Below, in pieces: positions 25,207-34,992 of a DNA stretch of 64,000 nucleotides. Position 1 is the stretch's first letter, and each line of letters begins with the position of its first letter. This DNA comes from JAFAGX01 sp035624215. GTDB lineage: Bacteria > Acidobacteriota > Terriglobia > Terriglobales > Acidobacteriaceae. Under the pieces are notes generated by a model. The model saw nothing but the letters and a program-made list of their open reading frames with translations. It made no database searches and had not been told where the DNA came from. Location: positions 26,713 to 90,712 of the forward strand of contig DASPRY010000092.1 of NCBI GenBank assembly GCA_035624215.1, given 5' to 3'. The position numbers were made by a program, and so were the translations under genes.

Positions 25207-26397
25207 TCAGCGCATCACCGCGCTGCGTTGCCAAGCGATGGAGACACGCTGAATGCGCTCAATTGCCTCCTGCAAGGTTGTAGCGGAGGAGGCGAATGAG
25301 AAGCGGACGAACTGGGTGCCGTTGACGCCGAAAGCTGCTCCGGGTATCGCTGCCACACCTGCTTCTTCCAACATGATGCGGCACAGTTCTTCCGCGTTCA
25401 ATCCGGTGTCGGATATGTTCACCCAGGCATAAAACGCGCCTCGCGGAGCCTGACAGCGAAAACCGGGCACGCGATTGAGATCTTGGACGAAGTGCTCACG
25501 ACGTTTGGCAAATTCGGCGACCATCCGCGCTGTAGCTCCGGTGCTATCTTTCAGACCTTCGATTGCCCCGTATTGGGTAAACTCCGCCACGCAGGTGTAG
25601 CTATTGACCACCAACATCTGCAGCGCGGGAACAATATGAAGGGGCGCAACGATGTATCCCAACCGCCAGCCGGTCATGGCAAAGCTCTTGGAAAAACCAT
25701 CGATGATCAGCGTGCGTTCCTCCATGCCGGGATAACTGAGCATAGAAAGGTATTCGCCGCCATACAGGATGCGGGCGTAGATTTCGTCGGAAAGCACGAT
25801 GAGGTCGTGTTTGACCGCTATTTCTGCAATGCGGCGCTGAACTTCGTCCGTGTAAACCGTACCTGTAGGATTCCCCGGGGAGTTGGTGATGAGAATCTTC
25901 GTTCGCGGGGTAATTTTGCCGGCGATCTCATCGGGATCTGGTTGGAAGCGGTTGCGCTCGGACAGGGCGAAGGGGACGGGAACCCCGCTGAACCCCAGCG
26001 TAATTGAGGAGTATCCGGGGAAACCGGGGTCGGGATACAAAACTTCGTCGCCGAGATCAGTAAGTGCCATCAAAGCCATGAAGAGGGCGATCTTGCAGCC
26101 GGGTGCAATTACGACACTGTCCGCGCTGACGTTTAGGTTCCGCGTAGCTCGCAAGTAATCAGCAATTGCCTGCCGAAGAGCAGGCACGCCAGCCACGGGG
26201 CAATAGCGGTCTTTGCCTTCATCCACGGCGCGTTTCAAGGCAGCGCTGGCGGGAGCCGCTGGATGAAAATCGGGCTCGCCCAACTCGAGGTGGATGATAG
26301 ATCGACCCTCGCGCTCGAGTTCCTTGGCACGGGCATAGACTGAGAGCGCGCCCTCGCCGCTCATCACCGACATTCGGGAAGCAAGAGGTCGCATCAT
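25207..26397 (-). CDS. Class I/II aminotransferase
   Basis: A 396-residue PLP enzyme of fold type I with LELGEPDFHP, the NSPGNPTGTVY segment and the catalytic lysine in DGFSKSFAMTGWRLGY. It belongs to the aspartate/aromatic aminotransferase group; the exact amino acid is not determined. Its ATG at 26397 overlaps the stop of the AhpD-like gene (ATGA type), so it is the third gene of a translationally coupled operon after the TonB receptor. Confidence 0.9.
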   Translation of the reverse strand: MMRPLASRMSVMSGEGALSVYARAKELEREGRSIIHLELGEPDFHPAAPASAALKRAVDEGKDRYCPVAGVPALRQAIADYLRATRNLNVSADSVVIAPGCKIALFMALMALTDLGDEVLYPDPGFPGYSSITLGFSGVPVPFALSERNRFQPDPDEIAGKITPRTKILITNSPGNPTGTVYTDEVQRRIAEIAVKHDLIVLSDEIYARILYGGEYLSMLSYPGMEERTLIIDGFSKSFAMTGWRLGYIVAPLHIVPALQMLVVNSYTCVAEFTQYGAIEGLKDSTGATARMVAEFAKRREHFVQDLNRVPGFRCQAPRGAFYAWVNISDTGLNAEELCRIMLEEAGVAAIPGAAFGVNGTQFVRFSFASSATTLQEAIERIQRVSIAWQRSAVMR

Positions 26398-26969
26398 GCC
26401 TGCTTTCCCAAAACTTCCTGAGGAATGGGGGTGGTGGGAATGCGCAAGGCCTCGATGAAGCGAGGAAAAAGCTCGAAAGCTGCAGCCGTGGCAATAAGTT
26501 CGACGAGCTGCGAATCGTTGTAAGCAGCTTTCAATTGCAAGAAGAAATTGTCATCAATTTCTTTGGGCGAGCGGTGCAGGCGTTCAGCACAACGAAAGCC
26601 GAGCTTCTGAGCCTCGCTGAAAGGACCGGTTTCAAAATCGCCCTTCACGGCCGCGATTTGCGCCTCGCTTGCCCCTTTCTGTCTGGCAGAAAGCGAATGC
26701 GCCGAGACCGCGTAAGAGGAATTTTGAATCAGTGAGATCCGCGTAGCCACCAATTCTTTATACCAGCCGGGCAAAGCGCTGTCACCGAGCAAGCCCTTGA
26801 GAAACCCGGCCATGCCCAGCGCTAGAGGGGGCGTGTGCGCCAGGACTTTGAACATATTTGGGACGACGCCCCGCTGCTTCAGCAGGGCGTCATAGATTCC
26901 GGCAATTTCCGGCGAAACCTGCTCCCGTTCGAGGAGCGCGACGCGAGGCGCGCTAGCCTTCAGCTCCAT
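26394..26969 (-). CDS. AhpD-like/carboxymuconolactone decarboxylase-fold protein lacking the CxxC
   Basis: A 191-residue all-helical protein of the peroxidase-related AhpD-like family. The region that normally reads C-x-x-C then SAH is here NSSYAVSAHS near residue 84: the cysteines are replaced by Ser and Ala, so the usual disulfide redox function cannot operate. The start ATG at 26969 shares one base with the stop of the TonB receptor (TGATG). A longer frame to 27254 runs antisense-like inside the receptor gene and is rejected. It may act as a binding or structural protein. Confidence 0.8.
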   Translation of the reverse strand: MELKASAPRVALLEREQVSPEIAGIYDALLKQRGVVPNMFKVLAHTPPLALGMAGFLKGLLGDSALPGWYKELVATRISLIQNSSYAVSAHSLSARQKGASEAQIAAVKGDFETGPFSEAQKLGFRCAERLHRSPKEIDDNFFLQLKAAYNDSQLVELIATAAAFELFPRFIEALRIPTTPIPQEVLGKQA

Positions 26970-29900
26970 CAGAAGGCGTACCTCAGCGAGAACTGAATCA
27001 GCCGTGGTGTACCGGCCGTGGAAATGATTCTGCCAAACGTGCTGGGATTTTCGACATCTGTCCCCGGCGGGTTCTGGAAATTGGGGTGATTCCACGTGTT
27101 GAAGAAGTCGGTGGTGAAACGCAGCGTCTGGCGCTCCGTAATCCTGAAATTCTTGATCAGCGAGAAATCCCAGTTTTGCTGGAACGGTCCGCGATAGATA
27201 TTGCGGCCCAGATCTCCGAAATTCGTGCCGCAGAAATTGGAGTCGACGGCGCACTGTGCCGGATACAGAAGCGGCGCGGTAGTGAAGTTGTTGAAGTTGA
27301 CGTAGCCGTTCAAGCGCTGTTGGAGGCTGCCGTGGGTGTATCCCGAAGGGATGGTTGCCCCCGGAGCCAGCTGCGCACCCAGAGTGGTAGTAAATCCGGG
27401 AACAATGAAGGCACTGCCTGCGCCTGAGTCGATCACCGAGAACGGTGTGTTGGACTGGAAGATGCTGATGCCGCTGACCGCCCAGCCGCGCAGCAACACG
27501 CCCTGGGCGCCTCTGGCGGCCCTGAAAAATGGCAAGTCATAACGGTAGCTTGTGACCAAGCGGTGGGTGCGGTCGAAATCTGAGAGACCACGAGACGCGG
27601 CCAAGGTGGCCTCATCGTTGAATGCCGTGTTGAAGGCGGTGTTGCCGCTGGAAGTTGCATCGGTTGACCGCGAGAATGTGTAAGCCGCCTGGAAGTACCC
27701 AGCGCCCCAGCGGCGAGACAATGTCGTCTGCAGAGAGTGGTAATGGGAGTAGGCGTCATCCGCAAACAACTGCATTCCTGCGTAGCCGTTGATGCCCAGT
27801 GCGGGAGTGCGAGCGGTGGCATTCGACAGCGTATTGGTGGTTATGGTGAACTGCTGACCGTTCTGGGCAGTCAGGATCATGGGATTGGCCGGGCTCACTT
27901 CCTGCGCCAGCAGATTGGTGCGGGTCTCGCGAAGGTGGATGGAATGCGTCCCCACGTAGCCAATCTCCAGAACCCATTTTTTTGTGAGTTCACGTTGCAG
28001 GGTTAGGTTCCACTGCTGAGTATTCGGTGTAACGAAATGTTGGGGTTCGAGCAGATCGAAAACCGCAGTGGAGGGAAGGACACCAGGTCCGCCATTGCAG
28101 CCATAAGCGGGCGTCTGAGTCGTATCAGTGGTCGAGGTGGCAGTGCCATTGGCCACGAATCCCTGAAAATGGGCCAAGCAAGGAATGAAATTTGGATCAA
28201 TAACCCCGCCCGCCGGGAGGGCATTCGGGTTCGAGGCGAGACCCGGGGGAATGCAATTGGCAGGAGCGTTGGGGGAGAAGAAAGTCGCCGCGCAACCCGG
28301 GAGGCCGCCGCCGGAGGCAACCGGCAAGAATGGCGCCTGGAAGCTGAGCTGATCTACGTTGCCTACGTCCTCGCGGACGTAGTAAATGCCGTAGCCACCG
28401 CGAAGAGAAGTGGTGTGACGACCCAACAGATCCCAGGCAAAACCGACGCGCGGCCCCAGGCCGGTCGCATAGTTGTTGGTGAAAGTGGTGTTGCTGCCGG
28501 TTGCGCTCAAGCCGGGCACTCCGAGGCTGTTAGCGCAACCGCCATAAATGTATGGATACTTGCCCTCATCGGCAAGCTGGGAACTGAAATTTGCGATGTG
28601 GCAGAGATCATCGTGGAACGCGCCAAAAATCTCTGTTCTCAAACCGAGGTTCAGGGTGAAATCGTGCCGCAACTTCCAATCGTCCTGGACGAAGAAGCCA
28701 AAGTCGTTCGTACGATACTGGTGATTATCAACCCCACCACCACCGAAGCTGAAGGGCGGCGCTCCTTCCAAGAATTCCTGGAAATCGGTCAGGCCTCCGG
28801 CATTGGCAAAGATGAGTTGGCCGTTGAAGACCTGGGGAAAAATTTTGTCCAGATTGACGCGCGTGAACTCGCCACCCCAGCTAAGCACGTGAGAACCGTG
28901 AACCCAACTGAAATTATCCACAAAATTAAAATTGTTTTGAGTCTGGTGCTGGTTGGCAAATGGGGCCGGGCCGATCTGGAAGCCCGAACTGTTGAGTGTG
29001 AATTTGTAGATCGATTGCGTCACATTGTTCGTCGGGCGGTCGATACCCAGATCCGTGGCGGTGACTGGATCGATATTGTTGAGGCTGTTATTGATCCGCA
29101 CAAATCCAAAACGGAAATCGTTGACCAGCGCTGCAGAGAACAGGTGGGTTTCATCGACACTCAGAAATCGGGCATTGACCGGGAGATCGAAAGGGAAATC
29201 GAGATCGGTGGCGCTGATGCTGGTTTGGAGAGTTGAGCCGAGTGATTCCTGCAAACCGCCCGCACCGAAGGGAAGCTGCGATTCGGAGTCGGAGAAGAAG
29301 AAGCGGGCGGAAAGCTTGTCATTGCCGCCTCTGAATTCGCGGTCCCAGTTGGTAGTGAACTGGTCATCGGTGTATTTGCCAGGTTTGCTGATAATCAAAG
29401 GCGCGGTGGAACCGGGTGTTCCAGGAATCGAGGGAATCAGATAACCGCCCGGAAAATTGCCGAATTGGTCGCTTTTGAAGTTCAGCAGCTTGCTGATGAC
29501 CGGATCGATCAGCGGCACATTGAACGCGGCCTCCAGGCTCGCGTCCGATCGATCCACGGGCAGCACCGGAAAGCCGGGATTGTCGATGAAGGTGCCTGGC
29601 GACTCGCCGCTCCGCTGGCGGGTTCCCTGGTAATTCACGAAGAAGAAACCAAATTTCTCGGTGCCTACTGGACCGCCTAAACTGCCGCCGAAGATGTTTT
29701 GCTTGACATCGGGTCGCGGCTGGCCTGCCTGCTTAAGAAAATATTCATTAGCGTTGAGCACGTTATTGCGAAAGAACTCATAAACGTCGCCGTGCAGCGT
29801 CTTTGTCCCCGATTTGAGAATCGCATTGACGTTTCCGCCACCGTTTCGTCCTTGACTGGCGTCGTAGAGCGAGGTTTGCACCTTGAATTCGCCAATAACA

Positions 29901-30556
29901 TCCGGGTTCGGCAGAGGCACATTGGTGCTCTGGGCCACGTTGTAGTCGGTCGCGCTGATACCTTCGATCAAGTAGTTGTTGTTGTCTTCGCGCTGACCGT
30001 TCACGAAAATCTTGTTGCTGCCGCGTCCGAGCTGGGCGGAGGCATTGAGGTCACTGAAAACTCCGGTCGAAAGCGTGAGGATTTGCTGAAAATTCTGCGT
30101 GGCTAAGGGGAGTTCGCGGATGGTGTTGGCTTCAATGGCTTGACCGGTAGCCGCCTGAGTGGTTTCCACTGCCTGCACTTCGGCCTGAACCTCAATTTTC
30201 TCCTGCACAGCCTGGGGTCGCAGCCTGGCTAACAGGCGGGTGGTTTCGGTCACGCGCACGACGATGTCCGGGAAGTTCCCTTCCGCAAAGCCGCCACTAT
30301 GAACGGTCACGGTGTAGTTCCCTACCGGAAGCAGGGTCGCAGTGAAAGAGCCGTTGGCATCGGTTTTCGTAGTGCGCACGACAACACCGGTATTCTGGTC
30401 GGTGATGCGTACTTCGGCGCCGGCCACGAATGCGCCACTCGGATCCTGCACAGTGCCGCTAATGGCGCCGGTGGCGCCACCCTGCGCAAGGCTTGCTGTT
30501 ACGGACGCCGCGACGATGAAACTGATCCAAACTAACCTGCCAAGTAAAGTCCGCAT
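26969..30556 (-). CDS. TonB-dependent receptor, Oar-like
   Basis: A 1195-residue outer-membrane receptor. After a signal peptide (residues 1-25, ending SLAQ) it has a carboxypeptidase-regulatory-like Ig domain (TGAISGTVQDPSGAFVAGAE), a plug domain with IRELPLATQNFQQILTL, and a long beta-barrel ending in LRYAF, the classic C-terminal aromatic. It is typical of large Oar-like receptor families in acidobacteria that import oligosaccharides or other large substrates. ATG at 30556 has GGGGGAG upstream. It heads the operon with the AhpD-like protein and an aminotransferase. Confidence 0.93.
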   Translation of the reverse strand: MRTLLGRLVWISFIVAASVTASLAQGGATGAISGTVQDPSGAFVAGAEVRITDQNTGVVVRTTKTDANGSFTATLLPVGNYTVTVHSGGFAEGNFPDIVVRVTETTRLLARLRPQAVQEKIEVQAEVQAVETTQAATGQAIEANTIRELPLATQNFQQILTLSTGVFSDLNASAQLGRGSNKIFVNGQREDNNNYLIEGISATDYNVAQSTNVPLPNPDVIGEFKVQTSLYDASQGRNGGGNVNAILKSGTKTLHGDVYEFFRNNVLNANEYFLKQAGQPRPDVKQNIFGGSLGGPVGTEKFGFFFVNYQGTRQRSGESPGTFIDNPGFPVLPVDRSDASLEAAFNVPLIDPVISKLLNFKSDQFGNFPGGYLIPSIPGTPGSTAPLIISKPGKYTDDQFTTNWDREFRGGNDKLSARFFFSDSESQLPFGAGGLQESLGSTLQTSISATDLDFPFDLPVNARFLSVDETHLFSAALVNDFRFGFVRINNSLNNIDPVTATDLGIDRPTNNVTQSIYKFTLNSSGFQIGPAPFANQHQTQNNFNFVDNFSWVHGSHVLSWGGEFTRVNLDKIFPQVFNGQLIFANAGGLTDFQEFLEGAPPFSFGGGGVDNHQYRTNDFGFFVQDDWKLRHDFTLNLGLRTEIFGAFHDDLCHIANFSSQLADEGKYPYIYGGCANSLGVPGLSATGSNTTFTNNYATGLGPRVGFAWDLLGRHTTSLRGGYGIYYVREDVGNVDQLSFQAPFLPVASGGGLPGCAATFFSPNAPANCIPPGLASNPNALPAGGVIDPNFIPCLAHFQGFVANGTATSTTDTTQTPAYGCNGGPGVLPSTAVFDLLEPQHFVTPNTQQWNLTLQRELTKKWVLEIGYVGTHSIHLRETRTNLLAQEVSPANPMILTAQNGQQFTITTNTLSNATARTPALGINGYAGMQLFADDAYSHYHSLQTTLSRRWGAGYFQAAYTFSRSTDATSSGNTAFNTAFNDEATLAASRGLSDFDRTHRLVTSYRYDLPFFRAARGAQGVLLRGWAVSGISIFQSNTPFSVIDSGAGSAFIVPGFTTTLGAQLAPGATIPSGYTHGSLQQRLNGYVNFNNFTTAPLLYPAQCAVDSNFCGTNFGDLGRNIYRGPFQQNWDFSLIKNFRITERQTLRFTTDFFNTWNHPNFQNPPGTDVENPSTFGRIISTAGTPRLIQFSLRYAF

Positions 30557-30833
30557 ACACTCCCCCTCGTAAGCGTGAAAGAAAAATTGAACTAAATGAT
30601 TTGCAGGGAGGATGAACGACAGAAAAACGCGCGCAACCAAATCTGAAGGCTGTTGCGGAAAGTGCTGCTGCCAACATCAGCAGAGAGTAGTTTGTATCCC
30701 ATGATCTTCACCGGATACACTTCCACCCCGGTTCGGCTACGGGTCCCGGGGATTCGAAAGCTTACTCGAAAAGGGCACCAACTTTCAATAAGAGAATTTC
30801 GGGATCGCAGCTAGAGCAGCTGCCGGCTTGGGT

Positions 30834-31622
30834 TCAGAGTCCCTTATAGGCACCCCCGTCGACGAGGATGGTCTGACCGGTGATGTAGGAGGCTCGTTCC
30901 GATGCGAGCCAAACGATGGTGTCGGCGAGCTCATGCGGTTCGCCAATGCGGCGGAGCGGAGAATCTGCAGCCCAGGCGTCGAAAAACTCTTTTTCCGGCT
31001 TGCCTTGTGTTACGGAACGAGTTTTAGCCAGTTCCTTCAGGCGATCGGTGGCGGTGTAGCCGGGTCCGACGTTGTTGACCAGAATTCCGTCTTTGCCGAA
31101 TTCGTTTGCCAGGCTCTTGACCAGCCCCACAACGGCCGCCCGCACGGCGTTGGAAAGCACGAGATCAGGAACTGGCTGCTTGGTGGTAATGGAAGTGATG
31201 GTGATGATTCGCCCCCAATGCTGGCGCTGCATGTAAGGGATAACCTCACGCGCGAAATAGACAGTGCTCAGAAAATTGGCGTCCACGGCTTTTCGCCAGT
31301 CATCCAAAGTCGTGGCAAGGAAGCCTTTTGCGGGAGGGCCGCCGGCATTAGTAACGCAAATGTCCACCCCGCCAAATTTTGCGACTGTCTGTTTGACGAA
31401 ATCGTGCACCGCGGAGGGGTCAGTCACGTCGAGCGGCGAGGCGAAAACATCTACCGGGTATTGTTTTCTAATCTGTTCGGCTGCCTTGTGAAGAGGCTCT
31501 GTGCTTCGTGCACACATGGCCAAGCGGCAACCTTCAGCGGCGAAAGCTTCCGCCGTGGCGCGACCGATGCCCTGGCTGGAGGCTGCGACAATCGCCACGC
31601 GATTTGATAATCCAGTTTGCAT
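30834..31622 (-). CDS. Short-chain dehydrogenase/reductase
   Basis: A 262-residue classical SDR with AASSQGIGRATAEAFAAEG as the nucleotide-binding region, NAGGPP, and a C-terminal GQTILVDGG; the catalytic Tyr-Lys of YxxxK is less clear (ITSITTKQPVPDLVLSNAVR), so the canonical tyrosine may be replaced. This matches the divergent SDR group (SDR family oxidoreductase, FabG-like). The start ATG at 31622 has TATAAT 9 nt upstream and no ribosome site. The substrate is unknown. Confidence 0.8.
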   Translation of the reverse strand: MQTGLSNRVAIVAASSQGIGRATAEAFAAEGCRLAMCARSTEPLHKAAEQIRKQYPVDVFASPLDVTDPSAVHDFVKQTVAKFGGVDICVTNAGGPPAKGFLATTLDDWRKAVDANFLSTVYFAREVIPYMQRQHWGRIITITSITTKQPVPDLVLSNAVRAAVVGLVKSLANEFGKDGILVNNVGPGYTATDRLKELAKTRSVTQGKPEKEFFDAWAADSPLRRIGEPHELADTIVWLASERASYITGQTILVDGGAYKGL

Positions 31623-31721
31623 AGGGACGGAATTATAAATGCCACGGGTAGCGGGTGAGCTGGCCGCTGTCAAACCACAAATTCATGTGCAAGAATAGTT
31701 GCACCCTGAGAGGGAGCTGTC

Positions 31722-32924
31722 ATGAAACGCAGAGAGCAGCGCGCGGAAACCAAGGCTGTACGCGGAGGCACCGACCTCAGCAAAAAGAATGGACCGCTTT
31801 CAACGCCGATCTATCAGACTTCCACTTTCGAGGTCACCGATAACGAGCAGCAATTAAGGGCGACGCCGACGGACATGTTTTATACCCGCTACGGGAATCC
31901 AACCCACACCGTGGCGGAGCGGGCGATTGCCGAACTGGAAGGGACAGAACGGGCATTGCTGTTTGCCTCGGGGATGTCAGCTATCACGACCACCGTGCTG
32001 AGCCTGCTTACAAGCGGCGATCATGTGGTTGCACAGCGAGATATCTATGGTGGCGCGGCTAAATTCTTTGGCCAATGGCTTCCGAAACTTGGAATCGAAA
32101 CCACCTTCGTGGACACCACCGACTACGATCAGCACGAGCGTGCTATCCGAACGAATACCAAGCTGCTCTATGTGGAATCTCCCACCAATCCACTAGTTCG
32201 CGTTGTCGATCTGCGGAAAGTCGTCGCGATTGCGCGGCGACATAATCTCATCACGATGATCGACAGCACGTTCGCTACCCCGATCAATTGCCGGCCCGCC
32301 GACTTCGGCATCGACCTGGTTATGCACTCAGGCACAAAGTATTTCGGCGGACATTCCGATCTGATTGCGGGGGCGGTAGCGGGCCGCGGTGAGTTGATCG
32401 AGAAGATTCATAGCACGCGGACTACGCTGGGCGGATGCATGGATCCACATGCCGCATGGTTGCTGCTGCGGGGGATCAAAACGCTTGCGGTTCGCGTGCA
32501 GCGGCAAAATGAGAACGCGTTGCGGATTGCGCAGTTCTTATCACAACATTCGAACGTCCACAGAGTTCACTATCCATTTGTCGAAGGGCATCCGCAGCGC
32601 AGCCTGGCGATGGAACAGATGCGCGGCGGTGGCGGAATCGTAAGCTTCGAGGTTGAGGGCACCGGTAAGGATGCGCGCAAATTGAGTGAGGCCCTGAATC
32701 TGTTTACCCTCGCGCCGAGTCTTGGCGGCGTGGATTCGCTGGTCTGCATCCCCGTGCTCACATCCCATGCCATGATTCCCGCCGAACATCGGGCGAAGAT
32801 GGGAGTCACTGAACAACTGATTCGCCTCTCCGTAGGCATTGAACATGCTGACGATTTGATTGCTGATTTAGACCAGGCGCTGGCGTTGATTGGATCCGCG
32901 AAGCAGCACGCTCACGTGGGCTGA
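31722..32924 (+). CDS. PLP-dependent trans-sulfuration enzyme (cystathionine gamma-synthase/lyase family)
   Basis: A 400-residue enzyme of the Cys/Met metabolism PLP family: YTRYGNPTHTVAERAIAELEG, FASGMSAITT, and the PLP lysine in MHSGTKYFGGHSD. It may be a cystathionine gamma-synthase, gamma-lyase or methionine gamma-lyase; these cannot be separated from the sequence alone. ATG at 31722 has AGGGAG upstream. It is divergent from the SDR gene. Confidence 0.9.
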   Translation: MKRREQRAETKAVRGGTDLSKKNGPLSTPIYQTSTFEVTDNEQQLRATPTDMFYTRYGNPTHTVAERAIAELEGTERALLFASGMSAITTTVLSLLTSGDHVVAQRDIYGGAAKFFGQWLPKLGIETTFVDTTDYDQHERAIRTNTKLLYVESPTNPLVRVVDLRKVVAIARRHNLITMIDSTFATPINCRPADFGIDLVMHSGTKYFGGHSDLIAGAVAGRGELIEKIHSTRTTLGGCMDPHAAWLLLRGIKTLAVRVQRQNENALRIAQFLSQHSNVHRVHYPFVEGHPQRSLAMEQMRGGGGIVSFEVEGTGKDARKLSEALNLFTLAPSLGGVDSLVCIPVLTSHAMIPAEHRAKMGVTEQLIRLSVGIEHADDLIADLDQALALIGSAKQHAHVG

Positions 32925-33043
32925 AGGCGGTTTCTCGTGCTGTCACAGTTACGAAGCGCCGCTTTTGATAGACTTGGGTTGCTCACCTTAGTCACTAGCG
33001 GTCATCCAAGAAGAATGCCACCGGAAGTAGGAGGACCTGCTTT

Positions 33044-34777
33044 ATGAAACGCGCCCTGAAAATCATCGGCATCGTTATCGCCGTCCTGGTTCTGTTAGTT
33101 ATTGCTCTGCCATTCATTGTTGATGTAAACGCCTTCCGGCCGCAGATTGAGTCTGAGCTGAGCTCCTCACTGGGCCGGGAGGTTAAAGTTGGAAATTTGA
33201 AGTTGTCGATCTTGAGCGGTAGCGTTTCCGCCGATAATCTTGCCATCTCCGACGATCCTGCTTTCAGCAACCAGCCGTTTGTGCGCGCCAAGGCGCTTGA
33301 TGTTGGCGTGGAATTGATGCCGCTGATTTTTTCCAAGAGCCTGCAGGTTAATGAACTGACAATAACTGATCCTCAGGTCGCCTTATTGCGGAACGCGACG
33401 GGAAAATGGAACTTCTCCAGCATAGGAAGTAAACCCGCTCCCGAGCCGGCGTCGGCAGGCCAGCCCGCAGAGACCGGAAAGACTCCAGAAGCGCAAAAGG
33501 CATCACAACCGGCGGCCCCGAAAGCTACACCTGGAAAGTCTGGAGAAACCGCGGCCGCGCAGGCGTCGCCTGCTTCTTCGAATCCGAGCCTTTCTGTGGG
33601 GAAGCTCAGCGTGAAGAACGGCACGCTCTCGATGGAAAACGTAGGCGCTCATGAAAAGCCGCAGATCTATTCCAAAGTAAACATTACGGTGCAGAATTTT
33701 GCGTTCAATGCTCAATTCCCGTTCACGATGTCAGCCGATCTGCCTGGCGGCGGCAGCATGAAGCTCGACGGCCATGCCGGACCGATCAATGCCACCGACG
33801 CTTCACTTACTCCGCTGGACGCAAAAATAAGCGTTAGTGGTTTGGATATAGAGAAGTCTGGATTTGTGAACCCGGCCTCCGGCCTGGGCGGCGTCGTGGA
33901 TTTCAACGGCACGGTGAATTCAAACGGACGTGAGGCGCAAGCCAGTGGCAGTGCCGGCGTGGCCAAGCTGAAGGCGTCACCGAAAGGATCGCCTGCGCCG
34001 AAGCCGGTAGATTTGAAGTTCAATGCCACTTACGATCTGCAGAAGCAGTCTGGACCGATGAACGCGGATGTCACGCTGGGAAAGGCCGTAGCCAAACTCT
34101 CGGGCACTTATCAAATTGAACCTGCAGCGACGACGCTCAACGCAAAGCTAGCAGCGGATAATATGCCCGTGGATGATCTGGTAACGCTCCTACCTGCCCT
34201 TGGCGTCACTTTGCCAGCCGGCTCACATCTGGAAGGAGGAACGCTGACTGCCAATTTCACCATCGCCGGGCCGACTGACAGGCTGGTGATCAACGGCCCG
34301 GTGCAGCTCGCGAATACGAAACTGGCAGGATTTGATTTGGGTTCAAAACTTTCCTCCGTGGCCAAGCTCGCGGGGGTAAATGCCGGCCCGGACACGACCA
34401 TTCAGAATTTCAGCACGGATGCTCGCGTTGCACCCGAAGGCATTCAAACGAAAAACGTCAACCTCAATGTCCCATCCATTGGCGTGATTACCGGGAACGG
34501 CACCGTCAGCCCGCAAAATGCGCTCAATTATCAGATGAATGCCAAGTTCAGCGGCGGCGCTCTGGGTGGGCTAAGCGAGATTGCGGGATTGGGGAACAAA
34601 AACGCCGGCATTCCCTTCTCCATCGAAGGAACCACTTCCGACCCAAAGTTCGTGCCTAACGTGAAGGGCATGCTGGGCAGCGAGTTCGGTAAATTCAATC
34701 CTGGCGGCCAGGGCCAGAATCCCGCAAACAATGTGATGAACAGCCTTCAGGGATTGATAAAGAAGAAACCGCAATAG
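33044..34777 (+). CDS. AsmA-family protein
   Basis: A 577-residue protein with one N-terminal membrane helix (residues 5-27) and a long beta-rich periplasmic region, opening with the AsmA pattern FIVDVNAFRPQIESELSSSLGREVKVGNL. A Pro/Ala/Lys-rich linker interrupts the domain at about residues 135-175. AsmA proteins are bridge-like lipid transport or outer-membrane assembly factors. ATG at 33044 has GGAGGA upstream. The gene is on its own; the 215-nt region after it has no gene. Confidence 0.88.
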   Translation: MKRALKIIGIVIAVLVLLVIALPFIVDVNAFRPQIESELSSSLGREVKVGNLKLSILSGSVSADNLAISDDPAFSNQPFVRAKALDVGVELMPLIFSKSLQVNELTITDPQVALLRNATGKWNFSSIGSKPAPEPASAGQPAETGKTPEAQKASQPAAPKATPGKSGETAAAQASPASSNPSLSVGKLSVKNGTLSMENVGAHEKPQIYSKVNITVQNFAFNAQFPFTMSADLPGGGSMKLDGHAGPINATDASLTPLDAKISVSGLDIEKSGFVNPASGLGGVVDFNGTVNSNGREAQASGSAGVAKLKASPKGSPAPKPVDLKFNATYDLQKQSGPMNADVTLGKAVAKLSGTYQIEPAATTLNAKLAADNMPVDDLVTLLPALGVTLPAGSHLEGGTLTANFTIAGPTDRLVINGPVQLANTKLAGFDLGSKLSSVAKLAGVNAGPDTTIQNFSTDARVAPEGIQTKNVNLNVPSIGVITGNGTVSPQNALNYQMNAKFSGGALGGLSEIAGLGNKNAGIPFSIEGTTSDPKFVPNVKGMLGSEFGKFNPGGQGQNPANNVMNSLQGLIKKKPQ

Positions 34778-34992
34778 AAACGCACGCCCGGATGCGAGAG
34801 CTCGGATTAATATAAGCGGAACCACAAGCCTCCTTGGCGATTGACCCTCAGCACTAATGTCAGTTAACTTGACAGGATGATTCTGTGCTTGGGGAGCACG
34901 ATTTGTTTACCTCGACCTCTTGCAATCTCTGCTGCCCCCAAGGGTTGGGCTGTAACTAGACCTTCGCCGGCGTCTACGAGACCCCTTTTCTA

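Noticed and set aside
26970..27254. Longer N-terminus for the AhpD-like protein
   Set aside because: The extension overlaps the TonB receptor coding region out of frame and shows no family similarity; the ATG overlapping the receptor stop is far better.
28037..29236. 399-codon plus-strand frame
   Set aside because: Lies wholly antisense to the TonB receptor gene, has no family pattern, and arises from the codon bias of that gene.
31622..31673. TTGACA ... TATAAT as a standard promoter of the SDR gene
   Set aside because: The spacing is 30 bp instead of about 17. Only the TATAAT near the start codon is considered possible.
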